Assembly (NCBI RefSeq): GCF_017301735.1
Contig: NZ_CP071090.1
Span: 930,001-994,000 of the forward strand
Direction of reading: 5' to 3'
DNA length: 64,000 nt
Origin: Pyxidicoccus parkwaysis
GTDB taxonomy: Bacteria; Myxococcota; Myxococcia; Myxococcales; Myxococcaceae
In this document: piece after piece, positions 51,728 through 59,446 of the stretch
How the letters are laid out: each line of letters opens with the position of its first letter
Position numbering within the stretch: the stretch's first letter is position 1
Program-made: the position numbers and the translations under genes
Notes under the pieces: generated by a model
The model's database searches: none
What the model was told of the DNA's origin: nothing
Seen by the model: the letters and a program-made list of their open reading frames with translations, nothing else

Positions 51728-54400
51728 ATGCTGGACGCGAACATCAAGACGAAGACGTACGTTCCTCCAACTTCCAGTCCGGCGCCCAAGACGGGCACGA
51801 AGGCCCCGGGCACGCCGAAGAAGCAGGTGGGGAGCTCGGCCCTCCGGGAGGCCACGGCCAAGGCGGAGAAGGCCCGGACGACCGCGGCGAAGAAGCAGCA
51901 TGAGTCGCAGGTCGCGACCCGGAAAGCCACGGCCGCGGCGGAGCGGCAGAAGACGTTGCAGGGGAAGCGGGATGCGCTGCTTCGGGAGGTGGACGCGCAC
52001 GGAGGCAAGTGGGCCCCCTCGACGGAGCGACAGAAGACGGAGGCCCTGAAGAAGACCCAGAAGGACCTGGACGCGGCCCAACGGTCCGCCACGAAGGCAC
52101 AGAAGGACGCGGAGGCCGCACGTCAGGCGGCCGTCACCTCGGCCAATGAAGCACTGGCGGCCCAGAAGGCCGCCAACGCCCAGGCCGCCCGGGAGAAGGT
52201 GGCCCCGCCCTATCCCCTCGCCGACAAGGTGACGGACGGGTTCGACGCCAACCGGCGCCTGTCCGCGGCCGAACAGCGCAAGCTCTTCGGCGCCCCCCAG
52301 GCCGCATCTCCGCGAGAGGCCGCCCAGGAGGACGCGAAGCGCGTGGCGCGGGCGCTGTCTCCCCCGAACCTCGGCTCCAAGAACCCCCTGGACCTGATGA
52401 AGCCCGGCAGCCTCGCGCTCCGGCCCGAGGCCGCGAGCAAGGAGCTGGCCGCCCTGCTCGAGAAGGGCACGAGCCCCGAGTACCGGAAGGCGTTGCTCGA
52501 GGCCGTCAAGCCGCAGCTCGAGGCCATTGGGGGGACGCTGTCGTATCCCGCCGGTGCCAGCGAGAGTCAGCCGACCGATCCAACCTCCGGAAAGGAGACC
52601 CTCGAGGCCCTGGGCAAGGCGTCCAGCACCTTGCGGCCCGAGGAGCAACGTGCGCTCGCGGAGGGCCTGGTCTCGGGGATTGGCTCCGACGAGAAGCTCA
52701 AGCAGGGCACGAGCGAAGGCCTGCGCGAAAGCCTCCGGCGGGGCGAGGGCGGCGCCTTCTCCGTCCAGCTCGCGACGGCCTTCGAGCGTGCCGGCAAGTC
52801 CAGGCACGCGGAGTCCGTCGCCCGGACCGCACAGGCCGAGGTGAAGGAGATTCGCGAGGACTTCGCGGCGAAGTCGAAAAAGGTCGAGGAGCTGAACGCC
52901 CAGGTCGCCCGGCTCGCCGCCAGCTTCGGCCCTGCGATGACCCAGAAGGAGCAACAGAATGCCCTCAACGCCTTCAAGGCGCGCCACAAGGCCGAATACG
53001 GAGCGCTGGAGGACGCGGCGAAGAAGCTGGAGGGCGCTCTCGAGGCCTCCAACGAGGTCCTGAAGCAGCCGGACTCCGCCCTCTTCAAGGGGAGGCAAGG
53101 AGGGCTGCCCGGCTTCGCGGACGAGGCCCTGGAGACGCAGAAGCAGCTCAAGGGCTTCGTGGGGACGGATGTCGGCCAGAAGTTCATTGACGCGGAGGTG
53201 GCGAAGCAGGCCAACCAGGAGCCGTCCTTCCTGGACGGCGTCTCCAACTGGCTCAAGAGCCCCAAGCTGGGCAAGGACGCCCAGGACATCGCCAAGGGGC
53301 TGACCACGTCGGTGACCAAGGGGCTGGCGAGCGCCGCCCTCAAGGCCGCGGCCAGCGGGGAGAACGTCGCGGGCGCCAAGCGCGTCTTCGAGAACGTGCT
53401 CGGCAAGAACCCCGTCCTCTTCGGCGTCACGGCCGAGGACATGAATACGCTGAAGGGGCACTTCAACGACCTGCTGGACAACAAGAAGGGGGCCGCGGAG
53501 GCGCTGGACAAGGAGCTCCGCAAGCTCTCCGTCGAGCCGCCCGGCACGACGGGGGCCTCCGGGGCGGGCAGCGCCCTCAGAGGGCTCGGCGTGGTGGCTG
53601 GCCTCTTTGGAGCCGCCAACAGTGTGACGGACGCCGCGAAGGAGCTGGACCTCGCGAACACGACCAAGGCCCTGGGGGACACGCTCTCTGCCTCGGCGGA
53701 CACCAGCCTCTTCGTGCTCGACGTCTTCGGGAAGAACGCCCAGGCGGCAACCAAGGTCCTGGGCAAGCTCGGTCCCGCGGGAGGCGTGCTGGGCGCCGTG
53801 GGTGATGGGCTCGCCGCCGCGAAGGCCTTTGGCGCCGGAGACACTGTCGAGGGCTTCGCGAAGACGGCCTCGGCGGCGGGAGGTGCGCTCCTGGCCGCCG
53901 CGGCGCTGTCCCAGTCCGTGCCCGTGGCGGGCCAGGTGGTGGGCGGCCTGCTGTTCGCGGTGGGCACGGGCGTCTCGCTCTGGAACGAGAGCCAGAAGCG
54001 CCAGGAGTCGCAGCAGGATACCAAGGCCTTCCTTCGGGGGGCGGGCTTCTCTCCCCGGCTGGCCGAGCAGCTCAAGGACCCCGACACCGCGATGCGCACC
54101 GGGCGCTTCCTCACGCAGATGGCCGAGCGGCTCCACACCACGCCTCAGGAGCTGCGCCAGCGACTGGAGCGCCTCACCGACCGGAAGCAGCTCGACACCT
54201 TCTTCTACGCAGTGGAGAAGACCCCGCACGGCGAGGACGGACGGTACGTCGCCACGGATGACACGCCCGGCACGTACGGCAGCCACACCTATGGGGCGGG
54301 TGGGCATGGCGCCTCGCAGGCGTACTCCGTGACGGAGTACTACCTGCAGAGCCTCGCGGATGCCGAGGCCTACCTGCGCAAGAACGGCGTCCTCGTCTGA
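51728..54400 (+). CDS. large coiled-coil protein with colicin-like hydrophobic C-terminus
   Basis: An 890-residue protein with no signal peptide. Residues 40-175 are Ala/Lys/Arg-rich and likely coiled coil. The middle (200-610) is helical and charged. A Gly/Ala-rich hydrophobic segment (about 620-750) includes GSALRGLGVVAGLFGAANSV and VPVAGQVVGGLLFAVGTGVSLW. A polar domain (750-890) ends with a Gly/Tyr/His stretch GTYGSHTYGAGGHG. The overall plan recalls pore-forming bacteriocins and type-secreted effectors, and its hydrophobic module resembles the protein at 34.6 kb. Function and family are unknown. It is the sole gene between ccoG-tail copies 2 and 3. Confidence 0.75.
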   Translation: MLDANIKTKTYVPPTSSPAPKTGTKAPGTPKKQVGSSALREATAKAEKARTTAAKKQHESQVATRKATAAAERQKTLQGKRDALLREVDAHGGKWAPSTERQKTEALKKTQKDLDAAQRSATKAQKDAEAARQAAVTSANEALAAQKAANAQAAREKVAPPYPLADKVTDGFDANRRLSAAEQRKLFGAPQAASPREAAQEDAKRVARALSPPNLGSKNPLDLMKPGSLALRPEAASKELAALLEKGTSPEYRKALLEAVKPQLEAIGGTLSYPAGASESQPTDPTSGKETLEALGKASSTLRPEEQRALAEGLVSGIGSDEKLKQGTSEGLRESLRRGEGGAFSVQLATAFERAGKSRHAESVARTAQAEVKEIREDFAAKSKKVEELNAQVARLAASFGPAMTQKEQQNALNAFKARHKAEYGALEDAAKKLEGALEASNEVLKQPDSALFKGRQGGLPGFADEALETQKQLKGFVGTDVGQKFIDAEVAKQANQEPSFLDGVSNWLKSPKLGKDAQDIAKGLTTSVTKGLASAALKAAASGENVAGAKRVFENVLGKNPVLFGVTAEDMNTLKGHFNDLLDNKKGAAEALDKELRKLSVEPPGTTGASGAGSALRGLGVVAGLFGAANSVTDAAKELDLANTTKALGDTLSASADTSLFVLDVFGKNAQAATKVLGKLGPAGGVLGAVGDGLAAAKAFGAGDTVEGFAKTASAAGGALLAAAALSQSVPVAGQVVGGLLFAVGTGVSLWNESQKRQESQQDTKAFLRGAGFSPRLAEQLKDPDTAMRTGRFLTQMAERLHTTPQELRQRLERLTDRKQLDTFFYAVEKTPHGEDGRYVATDDTPGTYGSHTYGAGGHGASQAYSVTEYYLQSLADAEAYLRKNGVLV

Positions 54401-54459
54401 GGGGCTCAGGTAGGTCGTTGACGGCGCATCCGCGCGACGTCTGAGCGTCCCCCGCTTTC

Positions 54460-54775
54460 TGAACAAGAACCCGAGCGAGACGGCATTGACCATTCGTGCG
54501 GACAGCCCCGTGTCCGCGCAGGTGGTGGTGCCGCAGGCGGAAGTGAAGCTGGCCTCGCTGGAGAGCTTCCGCGTGCCACTGTTCCCCACCGTTCAGCGTG
54601 AGCGCGTCACCGCGCCGTGTGTCTTCACCGTGGAGGTGAAGGACTCAGGGTCCGGTGAGGTGAAGAAAATGGAGGCTCGGTTCCTGGGGCCGACGGGGGG
54701 GAAGGGCTCGCGGGTGGAAGGCTCGCCTTCTTGAAGGCGAAGATGAATGCCAACGCACGGTCGTGGCAGCAGGGG
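54460..54775 (+). pseudogene. ccoG 3' fragment, repeat copy 3
   Basis: Third copy of the ccoG tail, starting inside the Ig-like domain (LNKNPSETALTIRADSPV). It has drifted further than copy 2: for example Val to Ala, Phe to Cys in APCVFTVEV, and a lost stop so the frame runs to 54734. It is homologous past the stop as well, ending near 54775. It marks the far side of the large-protein cassette. Confidence 0.85.
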
Positions 54776-55039
54776 CTATGCAAACCCTCCCCGGTTTCGT
54801 GGACCTGAGGCTCGCACGGTCGCGCCAGAGAATGCCCTGTGGCACGGCTGAAAGATGAGCGAGCGCTTGCCCATGTCGAGCACCCGAATCCGCACTCCTT
54901 CGCCTGGAATCGCCGCGTCGACCGTGCGCGGCTGCCCGTCAACTGTCAGCGTGCTTTCCGCGATGGCGGTCGGGAAGTACAGCCAAGTCGGCGACGCTGC
55001 TTCGACGCGAATCTCGGGCAATCTAACAGGTTGCAGCAA
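54776..55039 (-). pseudogene. possible truncated gene remnant
   Basis: An 87-residue frame with good codon bias in its first half (LPEIRVEAASPTWLYFPTAIAESTLTV, then GVRIRVLDMGKRSLIF), preceded in frame by a TAG at 55067-55069 and without a ribosome site. The end abuts ccoG-tail copy 3. It looks like the remains of a beta-rich protein cut at both ends; I cannot name the family. It could also be chance. Confidence 0.35.
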
Positions 55040-55142
55040 TGGTGCGTGACCTCCCGAGAGAGCACGCTACCATCGGCTGCACCTGCGCAGTGCCGCCCTT
55101 TCCATGGCCGAAGTGCTGCCGCCGCGCCGCGGCACCGAGGGG

Positions 55143-55898
55143 TCAAGGTGTTGAGCGCCCGCCGATTTCCGGGAAGCGCTCATAAGCCCGCAGGAGCGCG
55201 TCCAGGTGGGCGGAGTTGTCCAGGTCGAGCGGCGAGTCCGTGAGCTGGACGACCCACCCGCCCGATGCCGTGCGCCGCGCTCGTGAGAGAATCTCGGTGT
55301 CCCGAGCCGGGTCCGGGAACCCGATGGCCTGGGCGGCAGCATCCGACCAGTAGTTCAGCCACCCGAGGTAATAGGGAATCTCGGGCGAGCGAATGTGCTC
55401 GAAGAGCTTCAGGGCGGGCAACCCCCGGCGTGGGGACGGCGGCCCCTCCAGCGTGGGTGCTATCTGATACGCGATGTCCAGAGCAGCGTCATCCGGCGTC
55501 GCATGCCCCCAGAACGCGAGAGCGCCCTCCGCTACTCGCTCAAGCACATCCGCGGCCGCCGTGATAACGGTCGCGTCTAGAGGCAGCTTCGCATGGACTT
55601 GGAGCTGAGGCTTGCAGCCAGGGCTCGCACTCGCGGATCGTCGCATTCCGGAAATGGTCACGGGGTGGCTCTCGTCGCCGTTGCATAGCAGCGGGAACTT
55701 TCCGCGTGTTGCCGCCTCAGTGAGCCAAGCCTCGCGTTGCGGTAACTCTATTGGGCGCCCTCCTTTGCTGACTTCCCACTCCAGGCGCAAGCCAGGCAGC
55801 GCCCGCTCCATGCCACGGACGACAGCGAGTGTGCGGCCGTCGTGCCCCACGAGCGTAGGCGCGTAGACGGTGAGATCGAGACGCTTTCGGGTGGTCAT
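55143..55898 (-). CDS. DUF5953-like immunity protein
   Basis: A 251-residue protein resembling the DUF5953 family of myxobacterial immunity proteins: MTTRKRLDLTVYAPTLVGHDGRTLAVVRGMERALPG, then SPEIPYYLGWLNYWSDAAAQAIGFPDPA. It is Trp/Tyr-rich in the middle and has no membrane helix or signal. ATG 55896-55898 overlaps the toxin stop as ATGA; ATG 55907 is an alternative three codons earlier. The coupling to the nuclease-like gene is the main evidence for an immunity role. Confidence 0.72.
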   Translation of the reverse strand: MTTRKRLDLTVYAPTLVGHDGRTLAVVRGMERALPGLRLEWEVSKGGRPIELPQREAWLTEAATRGKFPLLCNGDESHPVTISGMRRSASASPGCKPQLQVHAKLPLDATVITAAADVLERVAEGALAFWGHATPDDAALDIAYQIAPTLEGPPSPRRGLPALKLFEHIRSPEIPYYLGWLNYWSDAAAQAIGFPDPARDTEILSRARRTASGGWVVQLTDSPLDLDNSAHLDALLRAYERFPEIGGRSTP

Positions 55899-56677
55899 CG
55901 TTTGCATCCCGTGACGACGATTTTGAGGCTGGGATCCTGTCGAAGCAGCGCTTCTCTATGCGCGGCACTACTCACCCCAACGACGAAGCTGTATCCACAT
56001 GCCGCCGCGATATCGCGGTCCTCCTGGAACTCTTCCGCCTGCTCTTCGATCACCCGCTCCCTGAGGAAGTCACTGTATGTGTCAAATTGATAGGTCTTGA
56101 TCTCCCACAGCACACGCGCGCCGACTTGCAGCGCATCAAAGCGCTTGCCGCCAACGAGCACGTCATTGCCTGGATAACGGTTGGGCGGAAACCTGTCGGC
56201 GCACTCGTTATGCGGGACATCCTCGCCCGCGTGCGGAACCGGGACGGGCCTGCACTCAGGGCGGCGATCTCGTTCCAATGGCTCGGTAGGCACCGGAGGG
56301 AACCCATCCTGCCCTGATGGCTCCGGCTTGGGCTTTCGATTCGCGGAGGGCTCCTGCGGGGCGGGCTTCGTTTGGGGCGCGGGCTCGACTTCCTCCCGGC
56401 TACTCCCTCTCAGCTCATACGCATCCAGCGCTTCCTTGATGACGACTCCCACCACCACCACGCCAACAACGATGACTGTGCCCACGACGATCTCGGGAGC
56501 AGCCAAGACACAAAGGCCGAACCCCAAGGCGGCCGCGCCTGCCGAGGCGACCGCGCATCTTCTCGTCGGGTCGTTGAATCGGACCCGGTCATGGTCGAGG
56601 GCTGAAAAGCACCGTTCGGCAAGCACGGGCCAAGGCTGGGAAGCCTCACGGACAGCGCACCGCCCCCGTCCGTCCAC
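55895..56677 (-). CDS. DUF6310-like toxin with REase-fold nuclease C-terminus
   Basis: A 260-residue protein starting at GTG. Residues about 45-82 form two hydrophobic helices (GAAALGFGLCVLAA, IVVGTVIVVGVVVVGVVI). A Pro/Lys-rich linker follows. Residues 150-260 hold a restriction-endonuclease-like domain: RYPGNDVLVGGKRFDALQ, then VLWEIKTYQFDTYSDFL, giving a D...E-x-K active site, and a long helix with the conserved EEQAEEFQEDRDIAAACGY. Probably a DNase toxin with its immunity partner directly downstream. The IS630 element is about 130 bases upstream and may supply or disrupt its promoter. Confidence 0.7.
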   Translation of the reverse strand: MDGRGRCAVREASQPWPVLAERCFSALDHDRVRFNDPTRRCAVASAGAAALGFGLCVLAAPEIVVGTVIVVGVVVVGVVIKEALDAYELRGSSREEVEPAPQTKPAPQEPSANRKPKPEPSGQDGFPPVPTEPLERDRRPECRPVPVPHAGEDVPHNECADRFPPNRYPGNDVLVGGKRFDALQVGARVLWEIKTYQFDTYSDFLRERVIEEQAEEFQEDRDIAAACGYSFVVGVSSAAHREALLRQDPSLKIVVTGCKR

Positions 56678-56811
56678 GCGCGCGTCAGCTCTGGCGCACG
56701 GGGCACGAGCAGGATGATTGCTCCCGGCTCGGGCTGGACAAGTGAAGTCTCCGGGCCCCTACGACAAGCACGGCTGGCACCTCAGCACAGAGAGACAGTA
56801 AGGGGGCACTA

Positions 56812-57961
56812 AGTATGTAGCCAAAAGTTCGGAGACAAATTCGGCCTGGGTGCGCAGCATATGCCTCATGCGACGCGTGAGGAGCCCTGCCGAGCTTGGG
56901 CTGACAGCCGACGACAGGCACCGACTGGAGCGGGCACTGCGAGAGGCTCGCGATGCCCGCCACCTCCGGCGGTTGCTGGCTGTGAAACTCGTAGCCGAGG
57001 GCCAGTCCGTGGCAGACGTGGCGCGTCTGTGCGCCCTGAGCCGGCCCATCGTCTATCGCTGGCTGGGACGCTACTTGGAGTCGCACCAGTCCGAGGTGCT
57101 CCTGGACCGTCCGCGGACAGGGCGGCCTCGCGGCGCCTCGCGTCTGACCGACACGCTCCTGCGCCGCGTGGTCCAGCAGAGTCCGCAAGAGGCGGGCTGG
57201 GCGACCCACGGCTGGACGGTGCCGCTGCTGTGCACGCACCTTCGCCAGCAAGGCATCGACGTGTCGCCGCGCACGTTGCGCCGCCGGCTGCACGAGGCCG
57301 GCCTGCGCTGGAAGCGGCCCCGGTACGTGTACGTGACGCGTGCGCCGCACCTGGCGCAGAAAAAAGGGGCCTTGTCCGCCGTCTGAAGAAGTTCAAGGCG
57401 CAGTCGCCTCGTGCGGTCCTGCTCATCATGGACAGCACCGTGCTCAGGTGGTTTCCGCCGCTGCGCGCGGCGTGGGCCCCGGTCGGCGAGCCAGCCCAGG
57501 TCCTCATCACCGGGGAGAACGCCAAGCGCGCGGTGTGGGGAGCCATCAATCCACGCACCGGCCACCGCGTGGTCGCCACCAGCCAGCGCGGGCGGCAGGA
57601 GGATTTCATGGCCTTCCTGCGCCTGCTTCGCCTGGCCTACCCGGGCCGAGCGGTGCTGCTGCTGTTGGACCAGGCCAGTTGCCATACCGCCCAGCGCTCG
57701 CAGGCACTCGCAGCCCAGCTGGCCATTCACCTGCTCTGGCTGCCCAAGCAGCGCCCCGAGCTCAACGCCATGGACCACATCTGGCGGGAGCTGAAGCTGC
57801 ACATCTCGGCCAATCGCCAGTACGCCACCGTCGATGACCATGTCGATGCCGCCGTCCTGTGGCTGCTGGCGCTCACGCCAACGCAGGCCCTCCGCAAGGC
57901 GGGTATCCTCGCGGAGGGCTTCTGGTTGCGGGATTTGTTAGAGAACTTTTGGCTACCTACT
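56812..57961 (+). mobile_element. IS630-family insertion sequence
   Basis: A 1150-base element with inverted repeats AGTATGTAGCCAAAAGTTC on the left and, on the right strand, the same sequence with one change (AGTAGGTAG...). It is flanked by TA on both sides (56810-56811, 57962-57963), the target duplicated by IS630/Tc1-type elements. It carries one transposase in two overlapping frames. It appears intact. Confidence 0.88.
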
Positions 57962-57964
57962 TAG
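56868..57964 (+). CDS. IS630 transposase made by -1 frameshift (orfA/orfB)
   Basis: orfA (56868-57386) encodes the DNA-binding part: HTH SVADVARLCALSRPIVYRWLGRYL and the second HTH VSPRTLRRRLHEAGLRWKRP. At 57360-57365 six A residues followed by G form a slippery run. A -1 shift joins orfB, which ends at 57964. The catalytic part has the first Asp in LIMDSTVL, the second in LLLDQASCHT and the third acidic residue in PELNAMDHIW (Asp, not Glu). The final TAG codon uses the duplicated TA target plus the next G. Confidence 0.85.
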
Positions 57965-58084
57965 CGGCGTACCCGTACGGTGGACGACGTGCCGGACCGC
58001 TTGAAGGTGGAAGGGGCTGTGCTCGGCGGTGGTCTCGCGAGCCTGGACATGAGCGGATGGATGGGAGAGAGCTGCGCGAGGGGC

Positions 58085-58330
58085 TCAGGAGGAGTCAGCG
58101 GCGCGCAGCCGCTTCGACTCGTGCGGCAGCAACTCGCAGATGCGTGACTGGGGTGGGGCTGCACGCGCAGCAGTACGTCGGCGAGGTACTTCTCGGGGTT
58201 GACGTCGTTGGCCTCGCAGGTGGCCACTCGCGCGTAGAGGCTGGCGAGGTTCTTTCCTGCGGCCTCGTGGCCGACGAAGAGAAAGTTCTCGCGGCCCAAC
58301 GACCGCGAGGTTGCGCAGCAGCGTGGGCTA
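58085..58330 (-). pseudogene. IS66 transposase C-terminal remnant
   Basis: Translation on the minus strand gives LGRENFLFVGHEAAGKNLASLYARVATCEANDVNPEKYLADVLLRVQ, the C-terminal signature of IS66 TnpC. A frameshift after the LLRVQ segment breaks the frame; in the next frame ELLPHESKRLRAADSS and a stop at 58085-58087 complete the expected end. The upstream part is missing, cut near the SDR gene. It is a decayed insertion. Confidence 0.8.
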
Positions 58331-59104
58331 CGCCGCTCCGGCCGTGATGCCACCGTCCACCGCCAGCACCGCGCCCGTCACGTACGAGGCCTCATCCGAG
58401 AGCAGCCACACGATGGCCCGCGCGCTCTCCTCCGGGTCGCCAATCCTGCCCAGGGGGACCCTGCTGGACATGTACTTCGCCGCCTTCTCCGGCGCGCCGG
58501 GTGAGACCTTCTTGAACACGCCCTCGAGCATGGGGGTGCGGTGCGGGCCGGGGCACAGCACGTTGAGCCGCACCCGCTGCGCCGCGTACTCGAGCGCCGC
58601 CGACTGGGTGAGGCCATGCACCCCGTGCTTCGCCGCGCAGTAGAACGAGCCCAACGGCTTGCCCGCCAGTCCCGTCGTGGAGGAGACGTTCACCACCGCC
58701 CCGCCGTTCATCATGACCGGGAGCTGGTACTTGAGGCACAGCCACACCCCCTTGAGGCACACCGCCAGGGTGCGGTCGAACTCCTCCTCAGAGAGCTCCG
58801 CGGTCGGCGCGTACGTGATGTCCCCGATGGCCGCGTTGTTCACCGCGAGGTCCAGGCGCCCCCAGCGCTGCAGTGCCGCATCCACCATGCGCCGCACCTC
58901 GTCCGCCCGTGTCACGTCGGTTTGGACGAAGAGGGCCTCGCCCCCGGCGTCGCGCAATTCCCGCTCCGCCGCGAGGCCACGCGCCTCCCCGCGCGAGGCG
59001 ATGAGCACCTTCGCGCCCTCGGCGCACAGCAGCTTCGCTGTCGCCAGTCCGATGCCCGAGCTGCCTCCCGTCACGACCGCGACCCTGCCTTCGATTCCTC
59101 GCAT
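58328..59104 (-). CDS. short-chain dehydrogenase/reductase
   Basis: A 258-residue classical SDR. NAD(P)-binding TGGSSGIG at 12-19, the NNAA motif (LAVNNAAIGD) and the catalytic S-Y-K triad: VNVSSTTG with Ser, and SFYCAAKHG with Tyr and Lys. The C-terminus GDPEESARAIVWLLSDEASYVTGAVLAVDGG is the usual substrate-loop end. The substrate is unknown. It is the first ordinary gene beyond the island, its stop lying against the IS66 remnant. Confidence 0.88.
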   Translation of the reverse strand: MRGIEGRVAVVTGGSSGIGLATAKLLCAEGAKVLIASRGEARGLAAERELRDAGGEALFVQTDVTRADEVRRMVDAALQRWGRLDLAVNNAAIGDITYAPTAELSEEEFDRTLAVCLKGVWLCLKYQLPVMMNGGAVVNVSSTTGLAGKPLGSFYCAAKHGVHGLTQSAALEYAAQRVRLNVLCPGPHRTPMLEGVFKKVSPGAPEKAAKYMSSRVPLGRIGDPEESARAIVWLLSDEASYVTGAVLAVDGGITAGAA

Positions 59105-59446
59105 GTGCGTGCCCCCCTATTGATTGTGCGGAAATACCCAGACAGTCCGTGTGCGCTCGGGAGCGCCGCGGAATGCCCTCTCGCACGGAGCGTCTCGCTT
59201 GTCGGATGCCATGGGAACCCTCGGAAGAACGCCACCCAACGCAGTCAGGCGTTCTGGATGCGAAAAGAGGCCCGAGGCCCGCATCCGTCCCAAAAATGTT
59301 CGCTTTGGAATTGCTTTTGCAGCTCGGAAACAGTGGCCTGATGACACACATCAGCGCCACGTGGCTCCGTGGGTGGCGTTCAGTCGGGCCCAGCTGCTGT
59401 GCGCTCCATCCAGGAGTGGAGCGCTCCGGCGAGGGCTTCCCTGACG
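59105..59446. other. non-coding stretch between SDR and kinase genes
   Basis: A 340-base gap. Short frames occur on both strands but have no ribosome sites and no recognisable content. It contains the SDR promoter region; no clear terminator or operator was found. Confidence 0.5.

Noticed and set aside
51518..54589. Long minus-strand frame of 1023 codons opposite the 890-residue gene
   Set aside because: Leu/Arg/Gly-rich shadow; the plus strand has a normal start, ribosome site and codon pattern.
43748..55142. Search for an integrase, tRNA or att site at the island edges
   Set aside because: None found; the island claim rests on the ccoG-tail repeats, gene content and base composition only.
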